A DNA stretch of 32,839 bases, taken from Saccoglossus kowalevskii. Its lineage: Eukaryota; Hemichordata; Enteropneusta; Harrimaniidae. Every line of letters starts with the position of its first letter. Positions within the stretch are counted from its first letter, which is position 1. The DNA lies in contig NW_003138455.1 of assembly GCF_000003605.2 (NCBI RefSeq), positions 1 through 32,839 of the forward strand, in the 5' to 3' direction. Under the pieces are notes generated by a model. It had not been told where the DNA came from. It did no database searches and worked only from the letters and a program-made list of their open reading frames with translations. Position numbers and translations under genes: made by a program. Positions 19,431 through 30,600 of the stretch are shown here, piece after piece.

Positions 19431-19765
19431 CATAATTACATTTCAAAAACGACGCAATTACCCTGAAACACAAGCATTTTATGTGTGTTTGGGTATTTAC
19501 CGAGACGACTGAAGTGATATTTTTAACAATGCAAATACCAAAAATTCGAATACTATTTCCTGGGAATTGTTGACGCTGTAGATACTCACTAAAATGACGT
19601 TCACCGGGTTTCATTTCATCATCTAATCTGATTGTATGCGTTGCTTAGTTACTTGCCGTGAATATTTGTTGTATTTCAAAGTGCGACTAAAACATGTGCA
19701 TAACCGTATAAAAGAAATTGAATAACGGCAGCTTGAATGACAGTTGTGCAAAATACTGAACAACC

Positions 19766-19847
19766 TGGCAGCGGTGGGATTCGAACCCACGCCATCGAAA
19801 TGACTGGTGCCTTAAACCAGCGCCTTAGACCGCTCGGCCACGCTACC
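19766..19847 (-). tRNA. tRNA-Leu: tRNA-Leu(AAG), copy 48, reference body
   Basis: Reference body. The 3' flank has a short loss in ccgtataaaag (normally ccgtatacacag). Confidence 0.96.
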
Positions 19848-20183
19848 CATAATTACTTTGCAAAAACGACGCAATTACCCTGAAACTCAAGCATTTCGTG
19901 TGTGTTTCGGTATTTACCGAGACGACTGAAGTGATATTTGTAATAATGCAAATGCCAGAAATGCGAATACTATTTTCTGAGAATTGTTGACGCTGTAGAT
20001 ACTCACTAAAATGACGTTCACCGGGTTTCATTTCATCATCTAATCAGATTGTATGCATTGCTTAGTTACTTGCCGTGAATATTTGTTGTATTTCAAAGTG
20101 CGACTAAAACATGTGCACAACCGTATACTCAGAAATTGAATAACGGCAGCTTGAATGACAGTTGTGCAAAATACTGAACAACC

Positions 20184-20265
20184 TGGCAGCGGTGGGATTC
20201 GAACCCACGCCATCGAAATGACTGGTGCCTTAAACCAGCGCCTTAGACCGCTCGGCCACGCTACC
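20184..20265 (-). tRNA. tRNA-Leu: tRNA-Leu(AAG), copy 49, reference body
   Basis: Reference body with the gtgcacaaccgtatactc flank shared with copies 70 and 72. Confidence 0.96.
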
Positions 20266-20600
20266 CATAATTTCTTTGCAAAAACGACGCAATTACCCTG
20301 AAACTCAAGCATTTCGTGTGTGTTTCGGTATTTACCGAGACGACTGAAGTGATATTTGTAATAATGCAAATGCCAAAAATGCGAATACTATTTTCTGAGA
20401 ATTTTTGACACTGTGGTTACTCATTAAAATGTGTTCACCGGGTGTCATTTCATCATCTAATCAGATTGTATGAATTGCTTAGTTACTTGCCGTGAAAATT
20501 TGTTGGATTTCAAAGTGCGACTAAAACATGTGGATAACCGTATACACAGAAATTGAATAACGGCAGCTTGAATGACAGTTGTGCAAAATACTGAACAACC

Positions 20601-20682
20601 TGGCAGCAGTGGGATTCGAACCCACGCCATCGAAATGACTGGTGCCTTAAACCAGCGCCTTAGACCGCTCGGCCACGCTACC
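20601..20682 (-). tRNA. tRNA-Leu: tRNA-Leu(AAG), copy 50, G7-U66
   Basis: C66 to T makes a G7-U66 wobble at the base of the acceptor stem; otherwise reference. First of three adjacent copies with this change. Confidence 0.9.
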
Positions 20683-21018
20683 CATAATTACTTTGTAAAA
20701 ACGACGCAATTACCCTGAAACTCAAGCATTTCGTGTGTGTTTCGGTATTTACCGAGACGACTGAAGTGATATTTGTAATAATGCAAATGCCAGAAATGCG
20801 AATACTATTTTCTGAGAATTGTTGACGCTGTAGATACTCACTAAAATGACGTTCACCAGGTTTCATTTCATCATCTAATCAGATTGTATGCATTGCTTAG
20901 TTACTTGCCGTGAATATTTGTTGGATTTCAAAGTGCGACTAAAACATGTGCATAACCGTATACACAGAAATTGAATAACGGCAGCTTGAATGACAGTTGT
21001 GCAAAATACTGAACAACC

Positions 21019-21100
21019 TGGCAGCAGTGGGATTCGAACCCACGCCATCGAAATGACTGGTGCCTTAAACCAGCGCCTTAGACCGCTCGGCCACGCTACC
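21019..21100 (-). tRNA. tRNA-Leu: tRNA-Leu(AAG), copy 51, G7-U66
   Basis: Body identical to copy 50, including the C66 to T acceptor change. Confidence 0.9.
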
Positions 21101-21436
21101 CATAATTACTTTGTAAAAACGACGCAATTACCCTGAAACTCAAGCATTTCGTGTGTGTTTCGGTATTTACCGAGACGACTGAAGTGATATTTGTAATAAT
21201 GCAAATGCCAGAAATGCGAATACTATTTTCTGAGAATTGTTGACGCTGTAGATACTCACTAAAATGACGTTCACCGGGTTTCATTTCATCATCTAATCAG
21301 ATTGTATGCATTGCTTAGTTACTTGCCGTGAATATTTGTTGGATTTCAAAGTGCGACTAAAACATGTGCATAACCGTATACACAGAAATTGAATAACGGC
21401 AGCTTGAATGACAGTTGTGCAAAATACTGAACAACC

Positions 21437-21518
21437 TGGCAGCAGTGGGATTCGAACCCACGCCATCGAAATGACTGGTGCCTTAAACCAGCGCCTTAGA
21501 CCGCTCGGCCACGCTACC
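21437..21518 (-). tRNA. tRNA-Leu: tRNA-Leu(AAG), copy 52, G7-U66
   Basis: Body identical to copies 50 and 51. Its leader lost two bases (cgtgtgtttcgg), as also seen upstream of copy 35. Confidence 0.9.
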
Positions 21519-21853
21519 CATAATTACTTTGTAAAAACGACGCAATTACCCTGAAACTCAAGCATTTCGTGTGTTTCGGTATTTACCGAGACGACCGAAG
21601 TGATATTTGTAATAATGCAAATGCCAAAAATGCGAATACTATTTTCTGAGAATTTTTGACGCTGTGGTTACTCATTAAAATGACGTTCACCGGGTTTCAT
21701 TTCATCATCTAATCAGATTGTTACGCATTGCTTAATTATTTGCCGTGAATATTTGTTGTATTTCAACATGCGAAAGAAACCTGTGCATAGTCGCAAACAC
21801 TGAAATTGTATTATGCCAGCATAAATGACAGTTGTGCAAAATACTCAACAACA

Positions 21854-21935
21854 AGGCAGCGGTGGGACACGAACCCACGCAATCGAAATGACTGTTGCCT
21901 TAAACAAGCGGCTTAGAGCGCTCGGCCACGCTACC
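21854..21935 (-). pseudogene. tRNA-Leu(AAG) type-B pseudogene, copy 53
   Basis: T73, changed T loop (gggacacgaac), T29-C41, changes in the variable and anticodon arms (gcaatcg, actgttgcc) and a broken D arm like copy 32. The T half matches copy 74. Confidence 0.85.
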
Positions 21936-22027
21936 CATAATTACTTTGCTAAAACAAGGCAATTACCCCGAAACACAAGCATTTCATGTGTGTTTCGGTA
22001 TTTACCGAGACGAGTGAAGTGATATTT

Positions 22028-22135
22028 GTATAATGCAATGTCAGAAATGCGATACTATTCTGAGATGTGACTCTGTGGTACTCATAAAATGTGTCACCGG
22101 GTTCATTCATCATCTAATCAGATGTATGCATTGCT
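22028..22135. other. Spacer with clustered single-base losses
   Basis: About 14-15 single A or T bases are missing relative to neighbouring units, nearly all from runs or doubled letters (gtataatg, gcgatac, attctg, ggtactc, gtgtcacc, gttcattcat). The unit is 403 bp instead of 418. The pattern resembles homopolymer under-calling in a draft assembly more than natural decay. Confidence 0.7.
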
Positions 22136-22256
22136 TAGTTACTTGCCGAGAATATTTGTTTTATTTTAAAGTGCGACTAAAACATGTGCATAGCCGTATA
22201 CACAGAAATTGAATTACGGCAGCTTGAATGACAGTTGTGCAAAATACTAAACAACA

Positions 22257-22338
22257 TGGCAGCGGTGGGATTCGAACCCACGCCATCGAAATGACTGGTG
22301 CCTAAAACCAGCGCCTTAGACCGCTCGGCCACGTTACC
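22257..22338 (-). tRNA. tRNA-Leu: tRNA-Leu(TAG), copy 54, acceptor mismatch
   Basis: Anticodon TAG with intact stem, T arm and discriminator. G5 to A gives an A5-C68 mismatch in the acceptor stem, so charging may be reduced. Confidence 0.65.
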
Positions 22339-22673
22339 CATAATTACTTTGCAAAAACAAGGCAATTACCCCGAAACACAAGCATTTCATGTGTGTTTCG
22401 GTATTTACCGAGACGACTGAAGTGATATTTGTAACAATGCAAATGCCAAAAACGCGAATACTATTTTCTGGGAATTTTTGACGCTGTAGTTACTCATTAA
22501 AATGTGTTCACCGGTTTTCATTTCGTCATCTAATCAGATTGTATGCACTGCTTAATTATTTGCCGTGAATATTTGTTGGATTTCAACATGCGAAATAGAC
22601 ATGTGCATAGTCGTAAACACTGAAATTGTATTATGCCAGCATAAATGACTGTTCTGCAAAATACTAAACAACA

Positions 22674-22755
22674 TGGCAGCGGTGGTATTCGAACCCACGC
22701 CATCGAAATGACTGATGCCTAAAACCAGCGCCTTAGACCGCTCGGCCACGCTACA
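22674..22755 (-). pseudogene. tRNA-Leu(TAG) type-C pseudogene, copy 55
   Basis: Anticodon TAG, G53-A61 mismatch, G1 to T and a G30-U40 wobble. The next spacer on the right has further small losses (ctattcctgg, gatgcatgcatgc). Confidence 0.75.
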
Positions 22756-23088
22756 CATAATTACATTACTAAAACAAGGCAATTACACTGGAACAAAAGC
22801 ATTTCATGTGTGTTTCGGTATTTACCGAGACGACTGAAGTGATATTTTAAAAAATGCAAATGCCACAAATTCGAATACTATTCCTGGGAATTGTTGACGC
22901 TGTAGATACTCACTAAAATGACGTTCACCGGGTTTCATTTCATCATCTAATCAGATGCATGCATGCTTAGTTACTTGCCGTGAATATTTGTTTTATTTTA
23001 AAGTGCGACTAAAACATGTGCATAGCCGTATACACAGAAATTGAATAACGGCAGCTTGAATGACAGTTGTGCAAAATACTCAACAACC

Positions 23089-23170
23089 TGGCAGCGGTGG
23101 GATTCGAACCCACGACATCGAGATGACTGGTGCCTTAAACCAGCGCCTTAGACCGCTCGGCCACGCTACC
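23089..23170 (-). tRNA. tRNA-Leu: tRNA-Leu(AAG), copy 56
   Basis: Three changes, all in the variable arm region (cgacatcgagatg on the plus strand). The CAT/ATG hairpin survives with loop CTCG. All other arms are reference. Confidence 0.8.
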
Positions 23171-23504
23171 CATAATTACTTTGCAAAAACAAGGCAATTA
23201 CCCTGAAACACAAGCATTTCATGTGTGTTTCGGTATTCACCGAGACGACTGATGTGATATTTGTAACAATGCAAAAGTCAAAAATGAGAATACTATTTTC
23301 TGGGAATTTTTGACGCTGTAGTTACTCATTAAATGTGTTCACCGGGTTTCATTTCGTCATCTAATCAGATTGTAAGAACTGCTTAATTAGTTGCCGTGAA
23401 TAATTGTTGGATTTCAACATGCGAAATAAACATGTGCATAGTCGTAAACACTGTAATTGTATTATGCCAGCATAAATGACTGTTGTGCAAAATACTAAAC
23501 AACA

Positions 23505-23586
23505 TGGCAGCAGTGGTATTCGAAACCACACCATCGAAATGACTGGTGCCTAAAACCAGCGCCTTAGACCGCACGGCCACGCTACC
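23505..23586 (-). pseudogene. tRNA-Leu(TAG), compensated T stem, copy 57
   Basis: C61 to A is matched here by G53 to T, so the T-stem pair becomes T53-A61. However A14, which stacks with T8, is T, and G7-U66 is present. Anticodon TAG. Probably inactive because the B box and A14 are both altered. Confidence 0.7.
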
Positions 23587-23921
23587 AATAATTACTTTAC
23601 TAAAACAAGGCAATTACCCTGAAACCAAAGCATTTCATGTGTGTTTCGGTATTTACCGAGACGACTGAAGTGATATTTGTAACAATGCAATTGCCAAAAA
23701 CGCGAATACTATTTTCTGGGAATTTTTGACGCTGTAGTTACTCATTAAAATGTGTTCACCGGGTTTCATTTCGTCATCTAATCAGATTGTATGCACTGCT
23801 TAATTATTTGCCGTGAATATTTGTTGGATTTCAACATGCGAAATAAACATGTGCATAGTCGGAAACACTGAAATTGAATAACGGCAGCTTGAATGACAGT
23901 TGTGCAAAATACTCAACAACC

Positions 23922-24003
23922 TGGCAGCGGTGGGATTGGAACCCACGCCATCGAAATGACTGGTGCCTTAAACCAGCGCCTTAGACCGCTCGGCCACGCT
24001 ACC
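23922..24003 (-). tRNA. tRNA-Leu: tRNA-Leu(AAG), copy 58, G57 to C
   Basis: The only change is G57 to C in the T loop (plus strand gattggaacc). A purine is expected at 57 and it lies in the B box, so activity may be lowered. The 3' flank joins a type-C left part to a type-A/D right part near aaattgaataacgg. Confidence 0.68.
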
Positions 24004-24339
24004 CATAATTACTTTACTAAAACAAGGCAATTACCCTGGAACAAAAGCATTTCATGTGTGTTTCGGTATTTACCGAGACGACTGAAGTGATATTTTTAAC
24101 AATGCAAATGCCACAAATTCGAATACTATTTCCTGGGAATTGTTGACGCTGTAGATACTCACTAAAATGACGTTCACCGGGTTTCATTTCATCATCTAAT
24201 CAGATTGTATGCATTGCTTAGTTACTTGCCGTGAATATTTGTTTTATTTTAAAGTGCGACTAAAACATGTGCATAGCCGTATACACAGAAATTGAATAAC
24301 GGCAGCTTGAATGACAGTTGTGCAAAATACTCAACAACC

Positions 24340-24421
24340 TGGCAGCGGTGGGATACGAACCCACGCCATCGAAATGACTGGTGCCTTAAACAAGCGCCTT
24401 TGACCACTCGGCCACGCCACC
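24340..24421 (-). pseudogene. Chimeric tRNA-Leu(AAG), copy 59
   Basis: Discriminator A and 3' flank are non-B, but the body is type B from T58 onward (T29-C41, A4 to G). The switch falls within the last 15 bases of the tRNA. Confidence 0.8.
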
Positions 24422-24756
24422 CATAATTACATTTCAAAAACGACGCAATTACCCTGAAACACAAGCATTTCGTGTGTGTTTCGGTATTTACCGAGACGAC
24501 TGAAGTGATATTTGTAATAATGCAAATTCCAAAAATGCGAATACTATTTTCTGAGAATTTTTGACACTGTGGTTACTCATTAAAATGTGTTCACCGGGTT
24601 TCATTTCATAATCTAATCAGATTGTATGAATTGCTTAGTTACTTGCCGTGAATATTTGTTGGATTTCAAAGTGCGACAAAAACATGTGCATAACCGTATA
24701 CACATAAATTGAATAACGGCAGCTTGAATGACAGTTGTGCAAAATACTGAACAACC

Positions 24757-24838
24757 TGGCAGCGGTGGGATTCGAACCCACGCCATCGAAATGACTGGTA
24801 CCTTAAACCAGCGCCTTAGACCGCTCGGCCACGCTACC
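24757..24838 (-). tRNA. tRNA-Leu: tRNA-Leu(AAG), copy 60, C38 to T
   Basis: Body identical to copy 22. Confidence 0.88.
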
Positions 24839-25174
24839 CATAATTACTTTGCAAAAACGACGCAATTACCCTGAAACTCAAGCATTTCGTGTGTGTTTCG
24901 GTATTTACCGAGACGACTGAAGTGATATTTGTAATAATGCAAATGCCAAAAATGCGAATACTATTTTCTGAGAATTTTTGACGCTGTGGTTACTCATTAA
25001 AATGTGTTCGCCGGGTTTCATTTCATAGTCTAATCAGATTGTTTTGCATTGCTTAATTATTTGCCGTGAATATTTGTTGGATTTCAACATGCGAAAGAAA
25101 CATGTGCATAGTCATAAACACTGAAATTGTATTATGCCAGCATAAATGACAGTTGTGCAAAATACTCAACAACA

Positions 25175-25256
25175 AGGCAGCGGTGGGATACGAACCCACG
25201 CCGTCGAAATGACTGGTGCCTTAAACCAGCGCCTTAGACCGCTCGGCCACGCTACC
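25175..25256 (-). pseudogene. Chimeric tRNA-Leu(AAG), copy 61
   Basis: Type-B T half (T73, T58) on a reference 5' half, as in copy 23. One extra variable-arm change (gccgtcg). Confidence 0.8.
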
Positions 25257-25590
25257 CATAATTACTTTGTAAAAACGACGCAATTACCCTGAAACTCAAG
25301 CATTTCGTGTGTGTTTCGGTATTTACCGAGACGACTGAAGTGATATTTGTAATAATGCAAATGCCAAAAATGCGAATACTATTTTCTGAAATTTTTGACA
25401 CTGTGGATACTCATTAAAATGTGTTCACCGGGTTTCATTTCATCATCTAATCAGATTGTATGAATTTCTTAGTTACTTGCCGTGAATATTTGTTGGATTT
25501 CAAAGTGCGACTAAAACATGTGCATAACCGTATACACAGAAATTGAATAACGGCAGCTTGAATGACAGTTGTGCAAAATACTGAACAACC

Positions 25591-25671
25591 TGGCAGCGGT
25601 GGGATTCGAACCCACGCCATCGAAATGACTGGTGCCTTAACCAGCACCTTAGACCGCTCGGCCACGCTACC
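25591..25671 (-). pseudogene. tRNA-Leu, anticodon-loop deletion, copy 62
   Basis: 81 nt. One T is missing so the anticodon loop is six bases (TAAGGC) and the frame of the anticodon is lost. One further change lies below the anticodon stem. T and acceptor arms are reference. Could be a sequencing slip. Confidence 0.7.
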
Positions 25672-26007
25672 CATAATTACTTTGCAAAAACGACGCAATT
25701 ACCCTGAAACTCAAGCATTTCGTGTGTGTTTCGATATTTACCGAGACGACTGAAGTGATATTTGTAATAATGCAAATGCCAAAAATGCGAATACTATTTT
25801 CTGAGAATTTTTGACGCTGTGGTTACTCATTAAAATGTGTTCGCCGGGTTTCATTTCATCGTCTAATCAGATTGTTATGCATTGCTTAATTATTTGTCGT
25901 GAATATTTGTTGGATTTCAACATGCGAAAGAAACATGTGCATAGTCATAAACACTGAAATTGTATTATGCCAGCATAAATGACAGTTGTGCAAAATACTC
26001 AACAACA

Positions 26008-26089
26008 AGGCAGCGGTGGGATACGAACCCACGCCATCGAAATGACTGGTGCCTTAAACAAGCGCCTTTTACCGCTCGGCCACGCCACC
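26008..26089 (-). pseudogene. tRNA-Leu(AAG) type-B pseudogene, copy 63
   Basis: T73, T58, T29-C41, A4 to G and a D-loop change (cctttt on the plus strand). Confidence 0.85.
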
Positions 26090-26424
26090 CATAATTACAT
26101 TTCAAAAACGACGCAATTACCCTGAAACACAAGCATTTCGTGTGTGTTTCGGTATTTACCGAGACGACTGAAGTGATATTTGTAACAATGCAAAAGCCAA
26201 AAATGAGAATACTATTTTCTGGGAATTTTTGACGCTGTAGTTACTCATTAAAATGTGTTCACCGGGTTTCAATTCGTCATCTAATCAGATTGTATGCACT
26301 GCTTAATTATTTGCCGTGAATATTTGTTGGATTTCAACATGCGACATAAACATGTGCATAGTCGTAAACACTGAAATTGTATTATGCCAGCATAAATGAC
26401 TGTTCTGCAAAATACTAAACAACA

Positions 26425-26506
26425 TGGCAGCGGTGGTATTCGAACCCACGCCAGCGAAATGACTGGTGCCTTAAACAAGCGCCTTTGACCGCTCGGCCAC
26501 GCTACC
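26425..26506 (-). pseudogene. tRNA-Leu(AAG) type-C pseudogene, copy 64
   Basis: G53-A61, T29-C41 and weakened variable arm; same body as copies 42 and 78, but here the type-D partner unit is not next to it. Confidence 0.83.
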
Positions 26507-26842
26507 CATAATAACATTGCAAAAACGACACAATTACCCGGAAACACAAGCATTTCATGTGTGTTTGGGTATTTACCGAGACGACTGAAGTGATATTTGT
26601 AATAATGCAAATGCCAAAAATGCGAATACTATTTTCTGAGAATTTTTGACGCTGTGGTTACTCATTAAAATGTGTTAGCCGGGTTTCATTTCATCGTCTA
26701 ATCAGATTGTTATGCATTGCTTAATTATTTGCCGTGAATATTTGTTGGATTTCAACATGCGAAAGAAACATGTGCATAGTCGTAAACACTGAAATTGTAT
26801 TATGCCAGCATAAATGACAGTTGTGCAAAATACTCAACAACA

Positions 26843-26924
26843 AGGCAGCGGTGGGATACGAACCCACGCCATCGAAATGACTGGTGCCTTAAACAAGAGC
26901 CTTTGACCTCTCGGCCACGCCACC
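26843..26924 (-). pseudogene. tRNA-Leu(AAG) type-B pseudogene, copy 65
   Basis: Shares the D-arm changes of copy 21 (aagagcc, gacctctcgg) with T73, T58, T29-C41 and A4 to G. It lacks copy 21's T-stem change. Confidence 0.85.
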
Positions 26925-27259
26925 CATAATTACATTTCTAAAACGACGCAATTACCCTGAAACACAAGCATTTCGTGTGTGTTTCGGTATTTACCGAGAC
27001 GACTGAAGTGATATTTGTAATAATGCAAATGCCAAAAATGGGAATACTATTTTCTGAGAATTTTTGACACTGTGGTTACTCATTAAAATGTGTTCACCGG
27101 GTTTCATTTCATAATCTAATCAGATTGTATGAATTGCTTAGTTACTTGCCGTGAATATTTGTTGGATTTCAAAGTGCGACAAAATCATGTGCATAGCCGT
27201 ATACACAGAAATTGAATTACGGCAGCTTGAATGACAGTTGTGCAAAATACTAAACAACA

Positions 27260-27341
27260 TGGCAGCGGTGGTATTCGAACCCACGCCATCGAAATAACTG
27301 GTGCCTAAAACCAGCGTCTTAAACCGCTCGGCCACGCTACC
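27260..27341 (-). pseudogene. tRNA-Leu(TAG) type-C pseudogene, copy 66
   Basis: Anticodon TAG with intact stem, but G53-A61, a D-stem mismatch (cgtcttaaacc on the plus strand) and a variable-arm change. It sits as an extra unit between copies 65 and 67, which are otherwise laid out like copies 21 and 22. Confidence 0.78.
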
Positions 27342-27676
27342 CGTAATTACTTTACTAAAACAAGGCAATTACCCTGAAACCAAAGCATTTCATGTGTGTT
27401 TCGGTATTTACCGAGACGACTGAAGTGATATTTGTAATAATGCAAATGCCAAAAATGCGAATACTATTTTCTGAGAATTTTTGACACTGTGGTTACTCAT
27501 TAAAATGTGTTCACCGGGTTTCATTTCATAATCTAATCAGATTGTATGAATTGCTTAGTTACTTGCCGTGAATATTTGTTGGATTTCAAAGTGCGACAAA
27601 AACATGTGCATAACCGTATACACATAAATTGAATAACGGCAGCTTGAATGACAGTTGTGCAAAATACTGAACAACC

Positions 27677-27758
27677 TGGCAGCGGTGGGATTCGAACCCA
27701 CGCCATCGAAATGACTGGTACCTTAAACCAGCGCCTTAGACCGCTCGGCCACGCTACC
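27677..27758 (-). tRNA. tRNA-Leu: tRNA-Leu(AAG), copy 67, C38 to T
   Basis: Body identical to copies 22 and 60. Confidence 0.88.
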
Positions 27759-28094
27759 CATAATTACTTTGCAAAAACGACGCAATTACCCTGAAACTCA
27801 AGCATTTCGTGTGTGTTTCGGTATTTACCGAGACGACTGAAGTGATATTTGTAATAATGCAAATGCCAAAAATGCGAATACTATTTTCTGAGAATTTTTG
27901 ACGCTGTGGTTACTCATTAAAATGTGTTCGCCGGGTTTCATTTCATCGTCTAATCAGATTGTTATGCATTGCTTAATTATTTGCCGTGAATATTTGTTGG
28001 ATTTCAACATGCGAAAGAAACATGTGCATAGTCATAAACACTGAAATTGTATTATGCCAGCATAAATGACAGTTGTGCAAAATACTCAACAACA

Positions 28095-28176
28095 AGGCAG
28101 CGGTGGGATACGAACCCACGCCATCGAAATGACTGGTGCCTTAAACCAGCGCCTTAGACCGCTCGGCCACGCTACC
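28095..28176 (-). pseudogene. Chimeric tRNA-Leu(AAG), copy 68
   Basis: Type-B T half (T73, T58) with reference 5' half, same composition as copy 23. Confidence 0.8.
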
Positions 28177-28511
28177 CATAATTACTTTGCAAAAACAACG
28201 CAATTACCCTGAAACACAAGCATTTCGTGTGTGTTTCGGTATTTACCGAGACGACTGAAGTGATATTTGTAATAATGCAAATGCCAAAAATGCGAATACT
28301 ATTTTCTGAGAATTTTTGACACTGTGGTTACTCATTAAAATGTGTTCACCGGGTTTCATTTCATCATCTAATCAGATTGTATGAATTGCTTAGTTACTTG
28401 CCGTGAATATTTGTTGGATTTCAAAGTGCGACTAAAACATGTGGATAACCGTATACACATAAATTGAATAACGGCAGCTTGAATGACAGTTGTGCAAAAT
28501 ACTGAACAACC

Positions 28512-28593
28512 TGGCAGCGGTGGGATTCGAACCCACGCCATCGAAATGACTGGTGCCTTAAACCAGCGCCTTAGACCGCTCGGCCACGCTACC
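28512..28593 (-). tRNA. tRNA-Leu: tRNA-Leu(AAG), copy 69, reference body
   Basis: Reference body, first of five consecutive reference copies (28512-30264). The 3' flank has gtggataacc and cacataaattg. Confidence 0.96.
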
Positions 28594-28930
28594 CATAATT
28601 ACTTTGCAAAAACGACGCAATTACCCTGAAACACAAGCATTTCGTGTGTGTTTCGGTATTTACCGAGACGACTGAGGTGATATTTGTAATAATGCAAATG
28701 CCAGAAATGCGAATACTATTTTTCTGAGAATTGTTGACGCTGTAGATACTCACTAAAATGACGTTCACCGGGTTTCATTTCATCATCTAATCAGATTGTA
28801 TGCATTGCTTAGTTACTTGCCGTGAATATTTGTTGTATTTCAAAGTGCGACTAAAACATGTGCACAACCGTATACTCAGAAATTGAATAACGGCAGCTTG
28901 AATGACAGTTGTGCAAAATACTGAACAACT

Positions 28931-29012
28931 TGGCAGCGGTGGGATTCGAACCCACGCCATCGAAATGACTGGTGCCTTAAACCAGCGCCTTAGACCGCTC
29001 GGCCACGCTACC
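28931..29012 (-). tRNA. tRNA-Leu: tRNA-Leu(AAG), copy 70, reference body
   Basis: Reference body. Flank base just past the tRNA is changed (gaacaact instead of gaacaacc), outside the mature tRNA. Confidence 0.96.
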
Positions 29013-29347
29013 CATAATTTCTTTGCAAAAACGACGCAATTACCCTGAAACTCAAGCATTTCGTGTGTGTTTCGGTATTTACCGAGACGACTGAAGTGAT
29101 ATTTGTAATAATGCAAATGCCAAAAATGCGAATACTATTTTCTGAGAATTTTTGACACTGTGGTTACTCATTAAAATGTGTTCACCGGGTGTCATTTCAT
29201 CATCTAATCAGATTGTATGAATTGCTTAGTTACTTGCCGTGAAAATTTGTTGGATTTCAAAGTGCGACTAAAACATGTGGATAACCGTATACACAGAAAT
29301 TGAATAACGGCAGCTTGAATGACAGTTGTGCAAAATACTGAACAACC

Positions 29348-29429
29348 TGGCAGCGGTGGGATTCGAACCCACGCCATCGAAATGACTGGTGCCTTAAACC
29401 AGCGCCTTAGACCGCTCGGCCACGCTACC
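29348..29429 (-). tRNA. tRNA-Leu: tRNA-Leu(AAG), copy 71, reference body
   Basis: Reference body. It occupies the position held by a G7-U66 body (copy 50) in the left block, within otherwise matching spacer. Confidence 0.96.
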
Positions 29430-29765
29430 CATAATTACTTTGCAAAAACGACGCAATTACCCTGAAACTCAAGCATTTCGTGTGTGTTTCGGTATTTACC
29501 GAGACGACTGAAGTGATATTTGTAATAATGCAAATGCCAGAAATGCGAATACTATTTTCTGAGAATTGTTGACGCTGTAGATACTCACTAAAATGACGTT
29601 CACCGGGTTTCATTTCATCATCTAATCAGATTGTATGCATTGCTTAGTTACTTGCCGTGAATATTTGTTGTATTTCAAAGTGCGACTAAAACATGTGCAC
29701 AACCGTATACTCAGAAATTGAATAACGGCAGCTTGAATGACAGTTGTGCAAAATACTGAACAACC

Positions 29766-29847
29766 TGGCAGCGGTGGGATTCGAACCCACGCCATCGAAA
29801 TGACTGGTGCCTTAAACCAGCGCCTTAGACCGCTCGGCCACGCTACC
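29766..29847 (-). tRNA. tRNA-Leu: tRNA-Leu(AAG), copy 72, reference body
   Basis: Reference body with the gtgcacaaccgtatactc flank also next to copies 49 and 70. Confidence 0.96.
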
Positions 29848-30182
29848 CATAATTTCTTTGCAAAAACGACGCAATTACCCTGAAACTCAAGCATTTCATG
29901 TGTGTTTGGGTATTTACCGAGACGACTGAAGTGATATTTGTAATAATGCAAATGCCACAAATGCGAATACTATTTTCTGAGAATTTTTGACGCTGTGGTT
30001 ACTCATTAAAATGTGTTCACCGGGTTTCATTTCATCATCTAATCAGATTGTATGCATTGCTTAGTTACTTGCCGTGAATATTTGTTGGATTTCAAAGTGC
30101 GACTAAAACATGTGCATAACCGTATACACAGAAATTGAATAACGGCAGCTTGAATGACAGTTGTGCAAAATACTGAACAACC

Positions 30183-30264
30183 TGGCAGCGGTGGGATTCG
30201 AACCCACGCCATCGAAATGACTGGTGCCTTAAACCAGCGCCTTAGACCGCTCGGCCACGCTACC
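30183..30264 (-). tRNA. tRNA-Leu: tRNA-Leu(AAG), copy 73, reference body
   Basis: Reference body, last of the five-copy intact run. Confidence 0.96.
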
Positions 30265-30600
30265 CATAATTACTTTGCGAAAACGACGCAATTAACCTGA
30301 AACTCAAGCATTTCGTGTGTGTTTCGGTATTTACCGAGACGACTGAAGTGATATTTGTAATAATGCAAATGCCAAAAATGCGAATACTATTTTCTGAGAA
30401 TTTTTGACGCTGTGGTTACTCATTAAAATGTGTTCACCGGGTTTCATTTCATCATCTAATCAGATTGTTACGCATTGCTTAATTATTTGCCGTGAATATT
30501 TGTTGTATTTCAACATGCGAAAGAAACCTGTGCATAGTCGCAAACACTGAAATTGTATTATGCCAGCATAAATGACAGTTGTGCAAAATACTCAACAACA

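Larger units (their letters stand above)
20683..21518 (-). repeat. Recently amplified two-unit stretch
   Basis: Units 20683-21100 and 21101-21518 appear to differ at one spacer position only (caccaggttt versus caccgggttt). Both carry the rare ttgtaaaaacg leader and end in G7-U66 bodies. Confidence 0.75.
20040..21905 (-). repeat. Multi-unit block gamma, left copy
   Basis: The start (20040-20600) matches 28787-29347, and the end (21719-21905) matches 30466-30652, both at an offset of exactly 8747 bp. Shared rare variants are gtatactcag, gggtgtcatttc, gtgaaaatttg, ttacgcattg and gggacacgaac. The middle units differ, which suggests later conversion. Confidence 0.75.
24535..25256 (-). repeat. Two-unit block alpha, second occurrence
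   Basis: Copies 60 and 61 repeat the 8700-9421 block with its marker variants, 15835 bp away. Confidence 0.8.
27455..28176 (-). repeat. Two-unit block alpha, third occurrence
   Basis: Copies 67 and 68 carry the same variants as 8700-9421, with ttcatcgtctaatc instead of ttcatagtctaatc. Confidence 0.8.
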
